A stretch of 64,000 nt of DNA from Actinostola sp. cb2023 (GCA_033675265.1 JAUJYZ010000140.1:124001-188000); one strand, 5' to 3'; counted from the stretch's first letter, positions 23,791-34,780 are shown. Notes: generated by a model from the sequence alone, not told the origin. Translations and numbers: made by a program.

Positions 23791-24042
23791 TATCGTTGTC
23801 CGGGCTGAAAGCAACAAGCAAGAAGCTGACGGCCGCAAAGGACTTTGGGAATCTCCTAATTAATTAATTTATCCGTGGTACTTGAGAAGTTATCCCTACG
23901 AGCTATGAGCGTTGAATAGCAATCATTTGGAACTATTCGGCCATTTGAAAATGTGGCATGTTGTAAAAATGTCTACAGATGAATAAAATTAAATGAATAA
24001 GGAGAAAGCTTGCTTGTTGCTTTCGGCCCGGACAACGATTTT
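23790..24042. mobile_element. Foldback MITE, about 250 bp
   Basis: ATCGTTGTCCGGGCTGAAAG and CTTTCGGCCCGGACAACGAT face each other, each followed inward by CAACAAGCAAG/CTTGCTTGTTG. Confidence 0.8.
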
Positions 24043-24358
24043 TAGATTAGGTTTAATATATACATTTGTAGCACATTGGGAAGTTTGGGAGAAGTCAAGA
24101 GCTGATGTGTAGAAACCAAGCCATAATCAAGGTTTTACACAGAGCTTGAGTTAGAATTGTGCTACAACACAGCGTGGTCCATCCCTGCAACATGTTGTGC
24201 AATGTTGCTGAAGTACAATTGATTTCTAGTGAATTGCAAGCAATGTTGCAGAGGTGGACATACGCTGTTTTGTCAAACCACAAAGGATGATCAATCTAAA
24301 GATCATCTTCCAACTTTCAAATAAATGTACATTTTCATGACCGTTGTTGAATAATTAC

Positions 24359-24426
24359 CTTTTATTCTCTTGCCTTTTCGCTGTCTATCCAATAATTGTC
24401 CATAATCATCATCCTCATATTTCGTT
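24359..24426 (-). CDS. ERCC6L2: ERCC6L2-like, short exon
   Basis: A 68-bp exon between TATTTAG|AACG and AAAAG|GTAATT, encoding an acidic then basic segment (KYEDDDYG, then RQRKGKRIK). Its first base completes an Arg codon opened by the exon at 26593-26751. Its last base opens the Gly codon completed at 11601. The exon is too short for homology by itself. The call rests on good splice sites, phase agreement on both sides, and DDEL-R/T-KYEDDDYG continuity. Confidence 0.66.
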
Positions 24427-24507
24427 CTAAATATAAGTATTAAATAAATACATATTGAAAATCATGAAATTTACAAAGTATAATTTTGTCTGTGTTTTTT
24501 TTTTATA

Positions 24508-24562
24508 CACAGTAGATGTTTCGGCCATCAATCAAGGGCCTTCATCAGTATGTTGCGTTTTA
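24508..24562 (-). ncRNA. Hammerhead-like / Penelope-type element motif (weak)
   Basis: The minus strand reads ACTGATGAAGGCCCTTG, then ATTGATGGCCGAAACATC. CTGATGA, a GGCC/GGCC stem and GAAA in this order resemble the hammerhead core found in Penelope-like elements. The base pair next to the core would be A-C, and I could not find a clear stem III, so a functional ribozyme is doubtful. It may be only a tail fragment of a Penelope-like element. Confidence 0.3.
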
Positions 24563-24704
24563 TTGCATAAAATCCTAGCGCACACATCGGTACCAGGCTT
24601 CTTAGCGATGACCTTATAAACAGAAATTACATTAATGTGGTCATTTCAGCATTTGAATCTTAAATGGAATGCTATTTATTAATGGCCTATACTTATTACT
24701 ATAA

Positions 24705-24817
24705 TAGGTAAATTCATTGGCTCGACTCGTGAATTCCACGTTGAATTCTCGAAAAGGCGATATCGTTTCGAGTGAATTCAACGTGGAATTCACGAGTCGA
24801 GCCAATGAATTTTCCTT
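24705..24817. mobile_element. 113-bp near-perfect palindrome
   Basis: AATTCATTGGCTCGACTCGT through the centre GGCGATATCG to ACGAGTCGAGCCAATGAATT; arms of about 50 bp. GAATTC sites recur in both arms. A weaker relative, TTGAATTCCACGCTGAATTC, lies near 26440. Confidence 0.9.
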
Positions 24818-25440
24818 GAATCCCATAGCGTTCTCTTTCAGTTGTTTTGAAAAATATATAGTTTTTAGACAATTTTGAGTCGCTTATATTGCACGTCGCA
24901 AAGAAAGCCAGTGCAGTGTTCAGTCTTTCGCTATGCTAGCCAATAGGAATCAAGCAAAATTGAATATTAAAATCAGTTTACTTGAAGGACAAAAGTTGTT
25001 TTCGTCAGTCATTTTAACGTCTACATTTACGGAGAATCTACAACAGTAACACAGCCATAGATCTAGATATGGATAACCAGTTCATAGCTAACGAAAACTT
25101 ACAACCAGAAAGACGGCTAAAATCGATGACTCGGGAGAAAAGTTCTCAACTTTAAATTCACAATCACTGAATAAGTCTTGTCAAACTTGCAAGTAGACTT
25201 TTCTGATATTATTCTGTTTAACAAAGAAGTCAATCGGAAAGATATAAAACTACGGCCTTATTCTATCCTCATAAAACTTTAATAAATCGTTCAAATGTTA
25301 ATTCTCAACTGACGTTTCTTGTTGTACTTTCAATCAGAGAACGGCCGCTTGCATGAGAAGCTGAACTTCAACTTTTCACAGGACATTGTCATTGATGGAT
25401 TTGTTAACTACGTTCCTTGAATGCTGAGATTCATTCTTTA
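24818..25440. other. No recognised gene
   Basis: A 28-codon frame begins at ATG 25070 (MDNQFIANEN...) and stops without a donor. Nothing else is recognisable. Confidence 0.4.
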
Positions 25441-25500
25441 ATTTTATTTATTTATTGTAAATCCTGTGATATTGAAAAAATAAATTGAATTGAATTGAAT
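25441..25500 (+). mobile_element. Retroposon 3' tail
   Basis: GTAAATCCTGTGATATTG, AAAAAATAAA, then (TTGAA)n and ATTGAAT. This is an AATAAA-like signal followed by a pentamer tail, the form of a LINE or SINE 3' end on the plus strand. The body upstream is not recognisable. Confidence 0.45.
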
Positions 25501-26592
25501 CAGGCAAAGGATTTCAGACAAAGCCATATTTATTGATAAACTGATGCAGAGGCGATAGCTCTGATTCAGTAATTGTGAAGCTATACATGCATGTACAACT
25601 ACAACAAAAGTCTGGCAAAGCTGGCAGGTGATTGACAAGCAAAGCCAACGACAAAGCCCAAGCCAGGATAATTTGCAGTTTCGTATGATTTTGGCCATAT
25701 TTATACAGGACTGTACAACTATTGTTGTTGTTTATCTATTGCCTTAGATTGTGGTACGTTATTGCTGGAGTTGTAATTCGTTCGCCATGATTTGTTGTCG
25801 TTGTACTTCATAGTCTCTTTCTCAAACTTTGATTCTTATCTGATAATAATTTTATTAACTGAAAAAAAATATTTACATCGAATATATTTAGTGTTAGAGA
25901 TACTAAAGCCAGATTCAACCATGATTTGCTTTGATTTGGTGTTCAGTTTAGACTTTAGTGATGAGAAGAGCTGGAAAAGTGTACTTTGCAGTTTGCTGCA
26001 ACTGGCGTCTTGTAGATGTCAAAGTGAAAGGCTTTTTCAGTCTTTCAAAAATCTTAAATTTAAACTCAAATGTCAGGAAAAACTCTTACAAGTCTTGGGT
26101 TTTAAGTATCATTCAGTAGAGTATTAAATAATGTAAGCTTGAAATTGTTTTGTTTTCAATGTTGTTGTTTCACGAAAACAGTCAACAACATCAAAAGTGC
26201 AGGCTTCCTGTATCTTCATGCAATTCAGCTTTTCAAATGTCTTGATTTTAATTGCATTTTCAAAACAAAACAAAAAAATTATGTCTGTAAATGATTTCAT
26301 TTGTTCCTTTTGTAAGCAATCTCAATGGTTTTTTTTTAAACTTGGTGAGAAATAAAGACGAAAATCGAACTTGAATACAAAATTCAGCGCGGGATCCCTA
26401 CATGTATATATCGTTGAATTCAGCTTTTCAAAGTGTTGAATTCCACGCTGAATTCCCTCTCATCCGGTTTGCTTCTCAGCCAATCGGCGCGTGAGTTTCA
26501 TGTGAGCTATGGGATTCAATGTAAAAATATACTTAGTATGTACACATACTAAAACAAGATACGATCTACCATTGATAATAGTGATTACAAAC
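25501..26592. other. No recognised gene
   Basis: The open frame at about 25918-26127 has a weak SERLFQSFK segment and is discussed under rejected items. The rest is AT-rich intron. Confidence 0.45.
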
Positions 26593-26751
26593 CTTAATTC
26601 ATCATCCATTTCATAGCCCTGTAGGTGACTATACAAACTGTGCTTACTCGTGTCACAGCAACTTTCACTTCTTACTTGTTGTTGAACTTCTTTCTGTGCA
26701 ATTCTCTTGAGATTTTGTATCAGTACAACCTCCTCACCTTTTGATTCACAC
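26593..26751 (-). CDS. ERCC6L2: ERCC6L2-like, exon with end of a Tudor-like domain
   Basis: A 159-bp exon. The acceptor has a T-rich tract and TATGTATGTAG|GTGTGAATC. The donor is GAATTAAG|GTTTGTAATC. It starts CESKGEEVVLIQNLK, which reads like the last strands of a Tudor domain (G--EEV-L--LK). It continues with a charged segment and ends YEMDDELR. ERCC6L2 carries an N-terminal Tudor-like domain before the helicase, so this is the expected position. Phase 2 at both ends; it joins the 24359-24426 exon. The first half of the Tudor domain must be in exon(s) further right. Confidence 0.7.
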
Positions 26752-26815
26752 CTACATACATACAAATAACAAACTAAATATTAAAGAATTGAATAAAACA
26801 GATAAACTTTGTAGC

Positions 26816-26962
26816 TCAAAATGTTTTAAAAGCTTCTGATGGAATTCTGGGCTTTTTGATTCCACCCCATGATAAATGGCCACTTGGTAGAATTATAACA
26901 GAGCCTGGTCTATCCTGGGAAAGATGGACTTCTGGGTAGTAAAAGTATGAGTCGTGTTGTGC
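26816..26962 (-). CDS. Possible terminal exon of an unknown gene
   Basis: After TCTATGTCAG| at 26963 a frame of 48 codons runs to TGA at 26816, including YYPEVHL, DRPGSVIILPSG and KKPRIPSEAF. A pyrimidine-rich tract (TTTCTTTTG) precedes the acceptor. I do not recognise the protein. If real, it would sit between the tentative first exon at 38345 and the exon at 26751, which conflicts with one continuous ERCC6L2-like transcript, unless the 38345 exon belongs to this gene. Confidence 0.22.
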   Translation of the reverse strand, partial: AQHDSYFYYPEVHLSQDRPGSVIILPSGHLSWGGIKKPRIPSEAFKTF

Positions 26963-27612
26963 CTGACATAGACATAACATTGAGTTCAAAAGAAATGATA
27001 TATATAATAATTTTATTTACAAATACAAATACATGTATATATTTTATTATTTTTAGTGATATTGTATGTGCTATGAACTTTAGGAAATAGTGCTATACGT
27101 TATTAAATTTTATTATTTTTATAAAATAACTATGATAAATTATAATGCATGCTACAATTGGCCAAAGAATGGTATTCTGTGTGCACGCGCGCGCAGATAT
27201 TCAAACATTTTTTGTAACAAACAAAATTGAAAACTTGCCTTAAAGTACAATGGGACTGTAGCATGGAAAATGTGTCCAAATTTTAAAACCTCTCAAACAG
27301 TGCCATTATAATCTTTATGTTCTAAATAAACAAACCGTGAAATATTTTTTCAATATTCCTATGAGAAGTTCTATAAATTTGCAATTAACATTAATTAAAC
27401 AGTTGTCGCCGGGTAGTGACTTCACTTACTCAAACCAAACAAACTAATGTGGCTAATATACTATGCGAATGTGAAGTCAACGCGTGGGAATATCTGCAGA
27501 AATGAAGATTATTGATGAAACGCTTGGCAAATCTTTCATATATTCCACTAATTTATAACATTCAGTCGATTTTTGTGGACTAAGTGACGTCACGGATACA
27601 AAGGCAAGGTCT
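26963..27612. other. No recognised feature
   Basis: AT-rich intron with a GCACGCGCGCGC stretch at 27182. No gene signal. Confidence 0.45.
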
Positions 27613-27714
27613 TCGTGTAGCTGCACAAATTGTCCTGGCTATTGTTTTTTTATGTAAAAACAATACATAGAACGACAATAGAAAAATAGCCAGGAATTTT
27701 GTGCAGCTACACGG
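27613..27714. mobile_element. Short hairpin element
   Basis: CGTGTAGCTGCACAAATTGT and AATTTTGTGCAGCTACACG pair as ends, with CCTGGCTATTG/CAATAG-CCAGG inside. Confidence 0.85.
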
Positions 27715-28691
27715 AAACCTGTAATTTACATGTACAAAATGTATGAAGACCTCCGGAAAGAAATTTTGGACAATCGGCACCCCCCAGATATTTAAACTCA
27801 AGGAAAAGAAATGGTCAACGTGCTGCATTTAGTAAGAGTGAACCAGATCAACTTTATATCGATGGAAAATTCATACCAGCATAAGGTATAGATTAATATT
27901 GAAATTGTTATTAACAATAATTTAAACATATAAAGTGGCCATGCTGGCAAACTTATTGTAATTGAAGAGGCTGGAACCAATACGGCCTACATGTACATGA
28001 CTTTATAATGATTTTTTCAACTTCTCACAATGGTCTAAATTTCAGATTGAACACGCTCATATACAACAAATGTACCTAAATATCAATGTTTGGTCATTTT
28101 TTTAGAGATCAGATTTTTTGCCATAGAAACGGCCTCACTTTGCTTGACAACGGACAATGCTAATCTGCATATCTTGATTGTGTGTTTCAGTATAATGAAT
28201 CGAATTAACTCTTTTAATGTACATGAGTTCAAGGTTTTTTTTGAAAAGGAGCGACATTTGACTTTTCTTTTCTGTCCAAAATACATCATTGTGACACAAT
28301 TTCTGATTTTGCGCGCTCAGATCACGAATGCTCGCGATTTGTTCGCACCTTGCTCGCGAACTGCTCGCATTTTAACCACGATTTAATCGCGATCACTATG
28401 TGTTCGCGAGCAAAAGATGCGAGCAGAACTTTCACTAAACTTTTCGATTGAAATTGCAGGTCAAATACACGTGCTAAAACACGAACCAAGTCATAATATT
28501 ATGTAACGCATTTCAAAGACAACGTTTCAGCTTGGAACTCACATACGTAGGCTGACGATAAATAGAGCATCTGTTTACCAACTTGTTATCAGAACGTAAA
28601 TACTTTTATTGAAAATATTATGTGAAAGTGAGAGCAGATTCTGACTGAAAAACTTTATGGCATGAACCAAAACAATGTGGATGCAACAGAC
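27715..28691. other. No recognised gene
   Basis: Contains a cluster of GCTCGCGA/TCGCGAGC words (28330-28420). CGACATTTGACTTTTC near 28250 resembles piggyBac-MITE interior sequence and may be an old fragment. Confidence 0.4.
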
Positions 28692-28757
28692 TTGCCATAG
28701 CGGCATGCAGTGCCGTGTTTATTCCAGGATTTCGAGTCCGTGGCGAGTCCGTCTAAC
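28692..28757 (-). CDS. Tentative ERCC6L2-like exon (start of Tudor-like region)
   Basis: After ATTATTTTCAG| a 66-bp frame encodes LDGLATDSKSWNKHGTACRY and ends GGCAA|GTCTGT. W--HG--C resembles the opening of Tudor domains (W--G--C). Start and end phases (2 and 2) fit both the start exon at 38345-38424 and the exon at 26593. The donor is weak and the middle of the Tudor domain would still be missing, so this is a lead only. Confidence 0.25.
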
Positions 28758-29282
28758 CTGAAAATAATGATCACAAACCTAAAGTAACATTGTTAGATCG
28801 GTCAATGATTAAATCTTGAAACTTCATTTCAAACTATCCATCTTTGACATCTTTTTTATCCATCTTCGTGGTGTGCGAGCCTGAGTTGTAGACATGTAGC
28901 TTGATTGACACATTTAATATGGTATGAACACATGAGAATTAATGCACAGGAATGCTGGGGAACTTTATAAAAATGGTCATAGAAACTCTGAAATGCGGCA
29001 GAATATCTTTCCATTAGATCTTTTACATTAGATATACTGTATTTTTCTTTTCTTCATTTGGTAAATCAAAATGACCAGAGAACGACTCATCAAACTATCA
29101 AACATAACCAAGCTCAAGGTGTGAAAAGATTGTTTACGATTACGAGAAGTAAGCTCTCTTTTTGACATACATGTACTCGTGAATTTAGGAACTCCATCTG
29201 TTGACTTTGAATGTATGACCGCAAAGGATTATGGGTAATGCTGGACATACATGTGTGTGACATTCAAGACCTCCTGCTTTAT
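28758..29282. other. No recognised feature
   Basis: Intron-like sequence. Nothing assignable. Confidence 0.4.
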
Positions 29283-29474
29283 AGTCTTTTATCACCCTGA
29301 CCTACAGGCAAAATATTGCACCGGTTGCATTCTTTACAAGTCCAAAGTCGGCAAAACTGCCTTGGTCCTGCAATTCACCACAGACAGACCAGATGATTTC
29401 ACTTTCAGGATTTTTCAACGTCGTGAAATCGCATCTTTACTCCTGGATTCTTTCAGGAGAATGGCCTCTACCAT
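29283..29474. mobile_element. Old piggyBac MITE, inverted, left fragment
   Basis: Reverse-orientation interior of the 1014-bp MITE family (GGCAAAATATTGCACCGGTT, CTTTACAAGTCCAAAGT, TCAGGAGAATGGCC). It stops at the LINE target site GGCCTCTACCAT and resumes at 34581. It is more diverged than the other copies. Confidence 0.82.
29463..29474. repeat. LINE target-site duplication, left
   Basis: GGCCTCTACCAT, followed at once by the T-run (the LINE poly(A) on the minus strand). The matching copy is at 34581-34592. Confidence 0.8.
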
Positions 29475-29493
29475 TTTTTTTTTTTTTTTTTAA

Positions 29494-30507
29494 CCCTTTG
29501 ACACCCAGAGATTTTTGAGTTTTTTAGCGATTTTCTGGACCTAATCACGTCATAGGAAATTTCGATTCCATATAAGGGGTTTCCATGGAAATCTTGACAG
29601 TTCTGAAAGCCCACGGGCTCAGGTTCTGACGTAATCTTTCTCTTGTCATGGATCGCCACGAGGGACAGGAGTTCGTAGCTGCTAGGAGTGGACTATTTTG
29701 CATTTTTAGAGTGTTTATAGCCATTATTCACCACAGAAGCCCCCAGGACAGCATCATTAAGCTTGACTGGTGTGGTAGAGACCGTTCTCCTGGAAGAAAT
29801 CAGGAGTTTAGATACGAATTCACGAACACATTTCGACCTTGCCGTTTCGAAATTCAAAATGGCGGACTCAAGTGTGAAATCGTCTCTCTGGTCTTTCTGT
29901 GGTGGATTCCACGACCTACAAAGGCATTTTTGGCGACTTTGGACTTGTAAAGAATGCAACCGGTGCAATATTTTGCCTGTAGGACCAAGTGGCTCGACAC
30001 TCTATATATTCTTAAAAAAGGGATATTCGGGGAGATCTATGCCGAAATTCCCGGATGTTTCCCGGCATCCTTTTCGGGCGTGCAGAAGGAAAACACGTGT
30101 TAGCGAAAGTGGTCCCTAAGGAAATGGCTATTGTTCTGCAAGCTAAGGAAGAGAGAGTGAAAAATTCATGACTATATCAAGAAGAGAGATGGAAGTTTGC
30201 CGAGAAAGTGGCGTTTTGTTTCGCAAGGATGTATTTTGGAAGAAAATCCAAGTCAAATGTCGTTCATTTTCGAGGTGTAAAATTGCGTCAAAAACGCGCA
30301 TTTTTGATTTCTATGAAAAATAAATTGAACTAGTGCCCAGAAATCGGACCTGTAAGTCAGTTTACTTGAAGTTAAAATTTGAAGAGTTATCTAGTTGTCA
30401 CTAAAAACTGGTCAGGAGATCGATGTTACGAAAATTCAGAAAGTTTGAATTTTTAAAAGCAGTATCGATTTTTACGGGCGGTTTCGGGCGCCGTGGGAGT
30501 CAAAGGG
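29494..30507. mobile_element. piggyBac-type MITE, copy 1 (1014 bp)
   Basis: Starts CCCTTTGACACCCAGAGA and ends GCCGTGGGAGTCAAAGGG, flanked on both sides by TTAA (29490-29493 and 30508-30511), the piggyBac target. No transposase. It sits at the junction of the LINE 3' end and its poly(A), where the host offered a TTAA. Confidence 0.88.
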
Positions 30508-30721
30508 TTAAATTTAATTTTTTTTATTATCACAGTATGTATTGTACATTTGATAATATTGATATAATACAAATACAATTACATTTAGAAGGTAACAAAA
30601 CAAAACAAAAAAAATAGAGTGGTATGTAACAACCAGCTTAAAATTATGTGCAAGATCAATGATATAATTATTATAATATATGTACAACAGAATATACTAA
30701 AAAGGAACCATATATGTTTTT

Positions 30722-31375
30722 CTAAAGAGTCAATAGTTTGCCCCATTTCTCATAATGCTTATTCAATATATTGTTTTCTTTAGCTATTATGTATTCTGTT
30801 TGAGAAGTACGTTTTATTTTCTTTATAAATATTTTTATCATTGGGAGTATTTTTTTTATTTTACAGTAGTATATATATTGTTTTGCTAATAGTATTATAT
30901 GATTAATAATATTTGAGTCTTCAGAAATATTAAAGACACCAAATATGATATCTTCACAACTTAAAACATTCATATTTATATAGACATTAGTTAATGTTTC
31001 ACGTAAAGAAGACCAAAAGGGTTGAACGAAAGGGCAATTATAGAAAAGATGCTCAAGGGATTCGTTTTCATTTGCACACAGTGAACACAATGGAGAGCTA
31101 ACAAGTTTCATTTTATGCAAAATTGTATTTGTGTAAAGGAATGAATTTAGAAGTTTGTACTGGAATTCTCTAGACTTAGTCTCCAGTGTCACTTTATATG
31201 GCAGTTGATAATTTTTTTCCCAATCAAACGTATACGCTGGAAATTTTACTGCGAATTTGAGCTGTGCTGTGGGGGGTTTATGAATTTGATTTACAAGGAA
31301 AGAATATATCGATCTTGAGTTAGCCTTGTGTAATTTGATTTTCTCGTTGTCAAAAGAGAGAGTTACAACAAATGT
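30722..31375 (-). pseudogene. LINE ORF2 C-terminal part with zinc-knuckle
   Basis: Encodes the LINE C-terminus: LETKSREFQYKLLN, the CSLC-ENESLEHLFYNC motif, FW-SLRE and a Lys-rich end NKHYEKWGKLLTL. The frame is open from about 31375 to the stop at 30722 and is one shift away from the upstream part. Confidence 0.82.
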
Positions 31376-32158
31376 ATGTCTTTTGTATATGCATCAATAT
31401 CCTCTGAATTTACGTTGAGTTTAAGACTATTTTTCCACTCTGGAGGTATTGCATCTAAAATTATCATTATCGTCCATTTTTCCATAGTTGACAATTTAAA
31501 ATTTCTATTTGAGTTGCTAGGGGTTAGTTTGTTATGTCTGTCCGTTAGGTCATCGACTCTAATAATACCCTTTTCAATTAATTCACGTTTGTATATAGAT
31601 TTTCCACCTGAACATATGTATCTATTATTCCAGATAATTTCGCTTTGTATTTCTTTGTACGTTTCAGGGAATGTCTGAACAGCGCTAGACCAAATCTCAA
31701 AACACTCCTTATAATAAGGTGGAAGATTTATAGGAAGTTTGGTTACGTCGAAATTACACTGTAATATAAAATTCTCTCCTACGTTTTTCAAATATTTATC
31801 AAGGATAATTTTCCAGTATGCCGGGTAGCTTTCGGAATATCTTTTAAGACAGTTAAATCGCTGTGTTTTAATTATGGAATCAACATGCGGCATTCTCAAA
31901 CCTCCTGCCTTTATGTCACCAATTAAGGTAAGTCTTTTAACTTTGTCACGTCCTTTCCATACATAATCGTACAATGCTTTATCTAGTTCTTTCACAAACC
32001 GTCTATTTGTCGTGACCATTGCGGCTCTATACAAAAATTTTGGAATTATAAAGGTTTTTATTATCTGAATCTTTCCTATAAGTGTGAGGCCTCTCCATTT
32101 CCATAAATTTAGCGTTTTTTTGATAGATTTTAGCGTTTCCTCGAAGTTCATTTTCTCT
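31363..32158 (-). pseudogene. LINE ORF2 segment after the RT
   Basis: Contains KTLNLWKWRGLTLIGKIQI, FIIPKFLYRAA, DYVWKGRDKVKR and GGLRMPHVDS, the thumb/linker block that follows RT in L1-like elements. The open frame runs on into the MITE at 32163, but that N-terminal extension is translated MITE and not LINE protein. Confidence 0.85.
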
Positions 32159-32162
32159 TTAA

Positions 32163-33176
32163 CCCTTTGACACCCAGAGATTTTTGAGTTTTTTAGCGAT
32201 TTTCTGGACCTAATCACGCCATAGGAAATTTCGATTCCATATAAGGGGTTTCCATGGAAATCTTGACAGTTCTGAAAGCCCACGGGCTCAGGTTCTGACG
32301 TAATCTTTCTCTTTTGGTGAATCTCCTCGAGGAACGGCATCTCGTAGCTACTAGGAGCGGTCAATTTTGCATTTTTAGAGTGTTTATAGCCATTATTCAC
32401 CACAGAAGCCCCCAGGACAGCATCATTAAGCTTGACTGGTGTGGTAGAGACCGTTCTCCTGGAAGAACTCAGGAGTTTAGATACGAATTCACGAACAGAT
32501 TTCGACTTTGCCGTTTGGAAATTCAAAATGGCGGACTCAATTGTGAAATCGTCTCTCTGGTCTTTCTGTGGTGGATTCCAGGACCTACAAAGGCATTTTT
32601 GGCGACTTTGGACTTGTAAAGAATGCAACCGGTGCAATATTTTGCCTGTAGGACCGAGTGGCTCGACACTCTATATATTCTTAAAAGAGGGATTTTCGGG
32701 GGAGATCTATGCCGAAATTCCCGGATGTTTCCCGGCATCCTTTTCGGGCGTGCAGAAGGAAAACACGTGTTAGCGAAAGTGGTCCTAAGGAAATGGCTAT
32801 TGTTCGGCGAGTTAAGGAAAAGAGAGGGCAAAATTCACGACTATATCAAGAAGAGAGATGGAAGTTTGCTGAGAAAGTGGCGTTTTGTTTCGCAAGGATG
32901 TATTTTGGAAGAAAATCCAAGTCAAATGTCGGTCATTTTCGAGGTGTAAAATTGCGTCAAAAACACGCATTTTTGATTTTTATGGCAAACAAATTGAACT
33001 AATGCCCAGAAATCGGACCTGTAAATCAGTTTACTTGAGGTTAAAATATGAAGAGTTCTCTAGTTGTCACTAATAACTGGCCATGAGATCGATGTTACGA
33101 AAATTCAGAAAGTTAGAATTTTTCAAAGCAGTATCGATTTTTACGGGCGGTTTCGGGCGCCGTGGGAGTCAAAGGG
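32163..33176. mobile_element. piggyBac-type MITE, copy 2 (1014 bp)
   Basis: Same ends and same length as copy 1, flanked by TTAA (32159-32162 and 33177-33180). It interrupts the LINE coding region. Removing it with one TTAA leaves the LINE frame uninterrupted across the site. Confidence 0.9.
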
Positions 33177-33180
33177 TTAA

Positions 33181-33930
33181 TATTATCATCATAAGAAAAA
33201 AAGATTCCCAGAACTTTGATAGTGTTTACCTTTTTCTCTATGTCAAGATCTTCAAGTATACTTTCTGGCATTTCGCCAAGGCACATGATTTCAGTTTTCT
33301 TTTTATTTAACTTTAGGCCGGAGACACCCCCATAAATTGTAATTAACTTCATAAATTCTGAAATGGATTGTTTATCTTTTAAAAAGGCTGTCATATCATC
33401 CGCAAATATCGAGAGTTTCATTTCATTACTATTTACCTTGATACCTTCAATATCCTTATTGTTTCTGATACTATTTGCCAAGACTTCTAGAGCGATAATA
33501 AAGAGATAAGGGCTAAGAGGATCACCTTGTCGAACACCGCGTTTAATTTCAAAAAAATTGGTCACAAAACCATTATTTAGCACACAACTAACAACATTTG
33601 AATAAAGAGCCTTAACCCAGTTGATAAAAGAGGGCCCGAGGTTCAGGGCCTCAAGAGTTTTATGTAGGAATTCCCAATTTAAGGAGTCGAAAGCTTTTTC
33701 GAAATCAATGGCTACTAATAAACCTTTTTCCTTCACCTTTTTCATGTAGTCTAAGATGTCTTCAATATTTCTGACCGCATCAAAAATAGATCTTCCCTTT
33801 ACAAAGGCGTGTTGGTCAAAATGAATTATGTATGGTAATACTTCCTCTAGCCGTTTTGCTAAAACTTTTGAAGCTATTTTGGAGTCCACGTTAATTAGCG
33901 AGATTGGTCGCCAATTTTCAATATATCTTC
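33181..33930 (-). pseudogene. LINE reverse transcriptase domain
   Basis: RT motifs in order: VAIDFEKAFDSLNW (catalytic Asp), GVRQGDPLSPYLFI, FADDMTAFLKD (active-site F-ADD), then GLKLNKKKTEIMCLG and KVLGIFFSYDDN. A frameshift lies near 33910-33920, just upstream of VDSKIASKVLA. Confidence 0.9.
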
Positions 33931-34580
33931 AATCTATCTTTTCCTTTTTTCTCGATAAGAGTAATGATTGCTTGTTTTTGTGAAGTTGATAACTCGCCCA
34001 TTTCATAGGAATAATTGAGTGCATCAACCAATTGTTTACCAAGCAGCGGCCAAAAGTGTTTATAAAACTCAATAGTAAGTCCGTCATTCCCTGGTGTTTT
34101 GTTGGATTTGAAGGTTCCTAGTATATTGAAACACTCCGAGTACGACAACTTTCCTTCACATATATTTCTGTGTTCATCGTCTAATCTGGTCAAGTTCGAA
34201 TTTGAAATAAAAGTGGCTGTCTCTTTACTAGAGAAAACCTTATTTTGCTCATTATACAGGTCTGAATAGAAATGTTCCGCTTCGTCCATTATCGATTTTA
34301 CGTTTGTTGTTAATCTGCCATCTTTCATAAAAATCTTGCGGGCTGAGCCTTTACTTTTCCTGGTATTTTCTAAGTTCAGAAAATATTTATTACTCTTTTC
34401 ACCTTTCTCGTACCAATTGGCACGAGATCTTATAATAGCACCTTGTGTTATGTAATCGTACAGAGACTCGTATTCAGCTTTCAATAACTCAAGTTCCTCT
34501 AAGTTCTCATTTGAGGGATTTTCTGATGTCTTAACTTCAGTTAAGGCTCTCTTCTATTTTATTTATTTTAGCTCTTCTGA
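33918..34580 (-). pseudogene. LINE ORF2 segment before the RT fingers
   Basis: Encodes RSRANWYEKGEKSNKYFLNL, FKSNKTPGNDGLTIEFYKHF and ALITLI-KKGKD-like sequence. This is the standard pre-RT block of L1-like elements. Open upstream to the truncation at 34580. Confidence 0.87.
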
Positions 34581-34780
34581 GGCCTCTACCATGCCAGACA
34601 CGCTTAATGATACTTGCTGGGGGCTTCTGTGGTGAATAATGGCTTAGTATTTAAAAGACTCTAAATCATGGCAAAATAGACCAATCCCTGTGAACTGCAA
34701 GTTGAACATCCTTATATGGCATCCAAATTTCCTACGCCACGTTTAAATCACTTAACAGTTGTGTGAAGCATGTTGTGTTT
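34581..34780. mobile_element. Old piggyBac MITE, inverted, right fragment
   Basis: Continues the copy split by the LINE: GGCCTCTACCATGCCAGACA, then GGGGGCTTCTGTGGTGAATA and CTTATATGGCATCCAAATTT, matching the reverse complement of copies 1 and 2 in the right order. The outer end is blurred. Confidence 0.78.

Larger units (their letters stand above)
29475..34580 (-). mobile_element. L1/Tx1-like LINE, 5'-truncated, with two piggyBac MITEs inside
   Basis: A minus-strand non-LTR element bounded by a 12-bp duplication (GGCCTCTACCAT). Its 3' end is the oligo-T run at 29475-29490 (poly(A) on the minus strand). Its 5' end is truncated at 34580, before the RT, so no endonuclease domain is present. The coding remains are described separately. 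The C-terminal frame holds CSLCANENESLEHLFYNCP, the Cys/His motif typical of L1/Tx1-like ORF2 ends. Two 1014-bp MITEs interrupt it, at its poly(A) border and in the region after the RT. It lies within an older piggyBac MITE copy. Confidence 0.87.

Noticed and set aside
25918..26127. Open frame with SERLFQSFKNLKFKL, vaguely like a hAT C-terminus
   Set aside because: Only a few residues agree with the hAT dimerisation pattern, and no other transposase part is near.
27770..27880. Plus-strand frame with protein-like end (LYIDGKFIPA then stop)
   Set aside because: No acceptor with a pyrimidine tract nearby and no poly(A) context; 40-odd open codons can arise by chance.
32163..32637. N-terminal half of a 424-codon open frame on the minus strand
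   Set aside because: It is read through a piggyBac MITE into LINE sequence. The fusion is accidental; the same MITE-only frame appears at 29693 and 35020.
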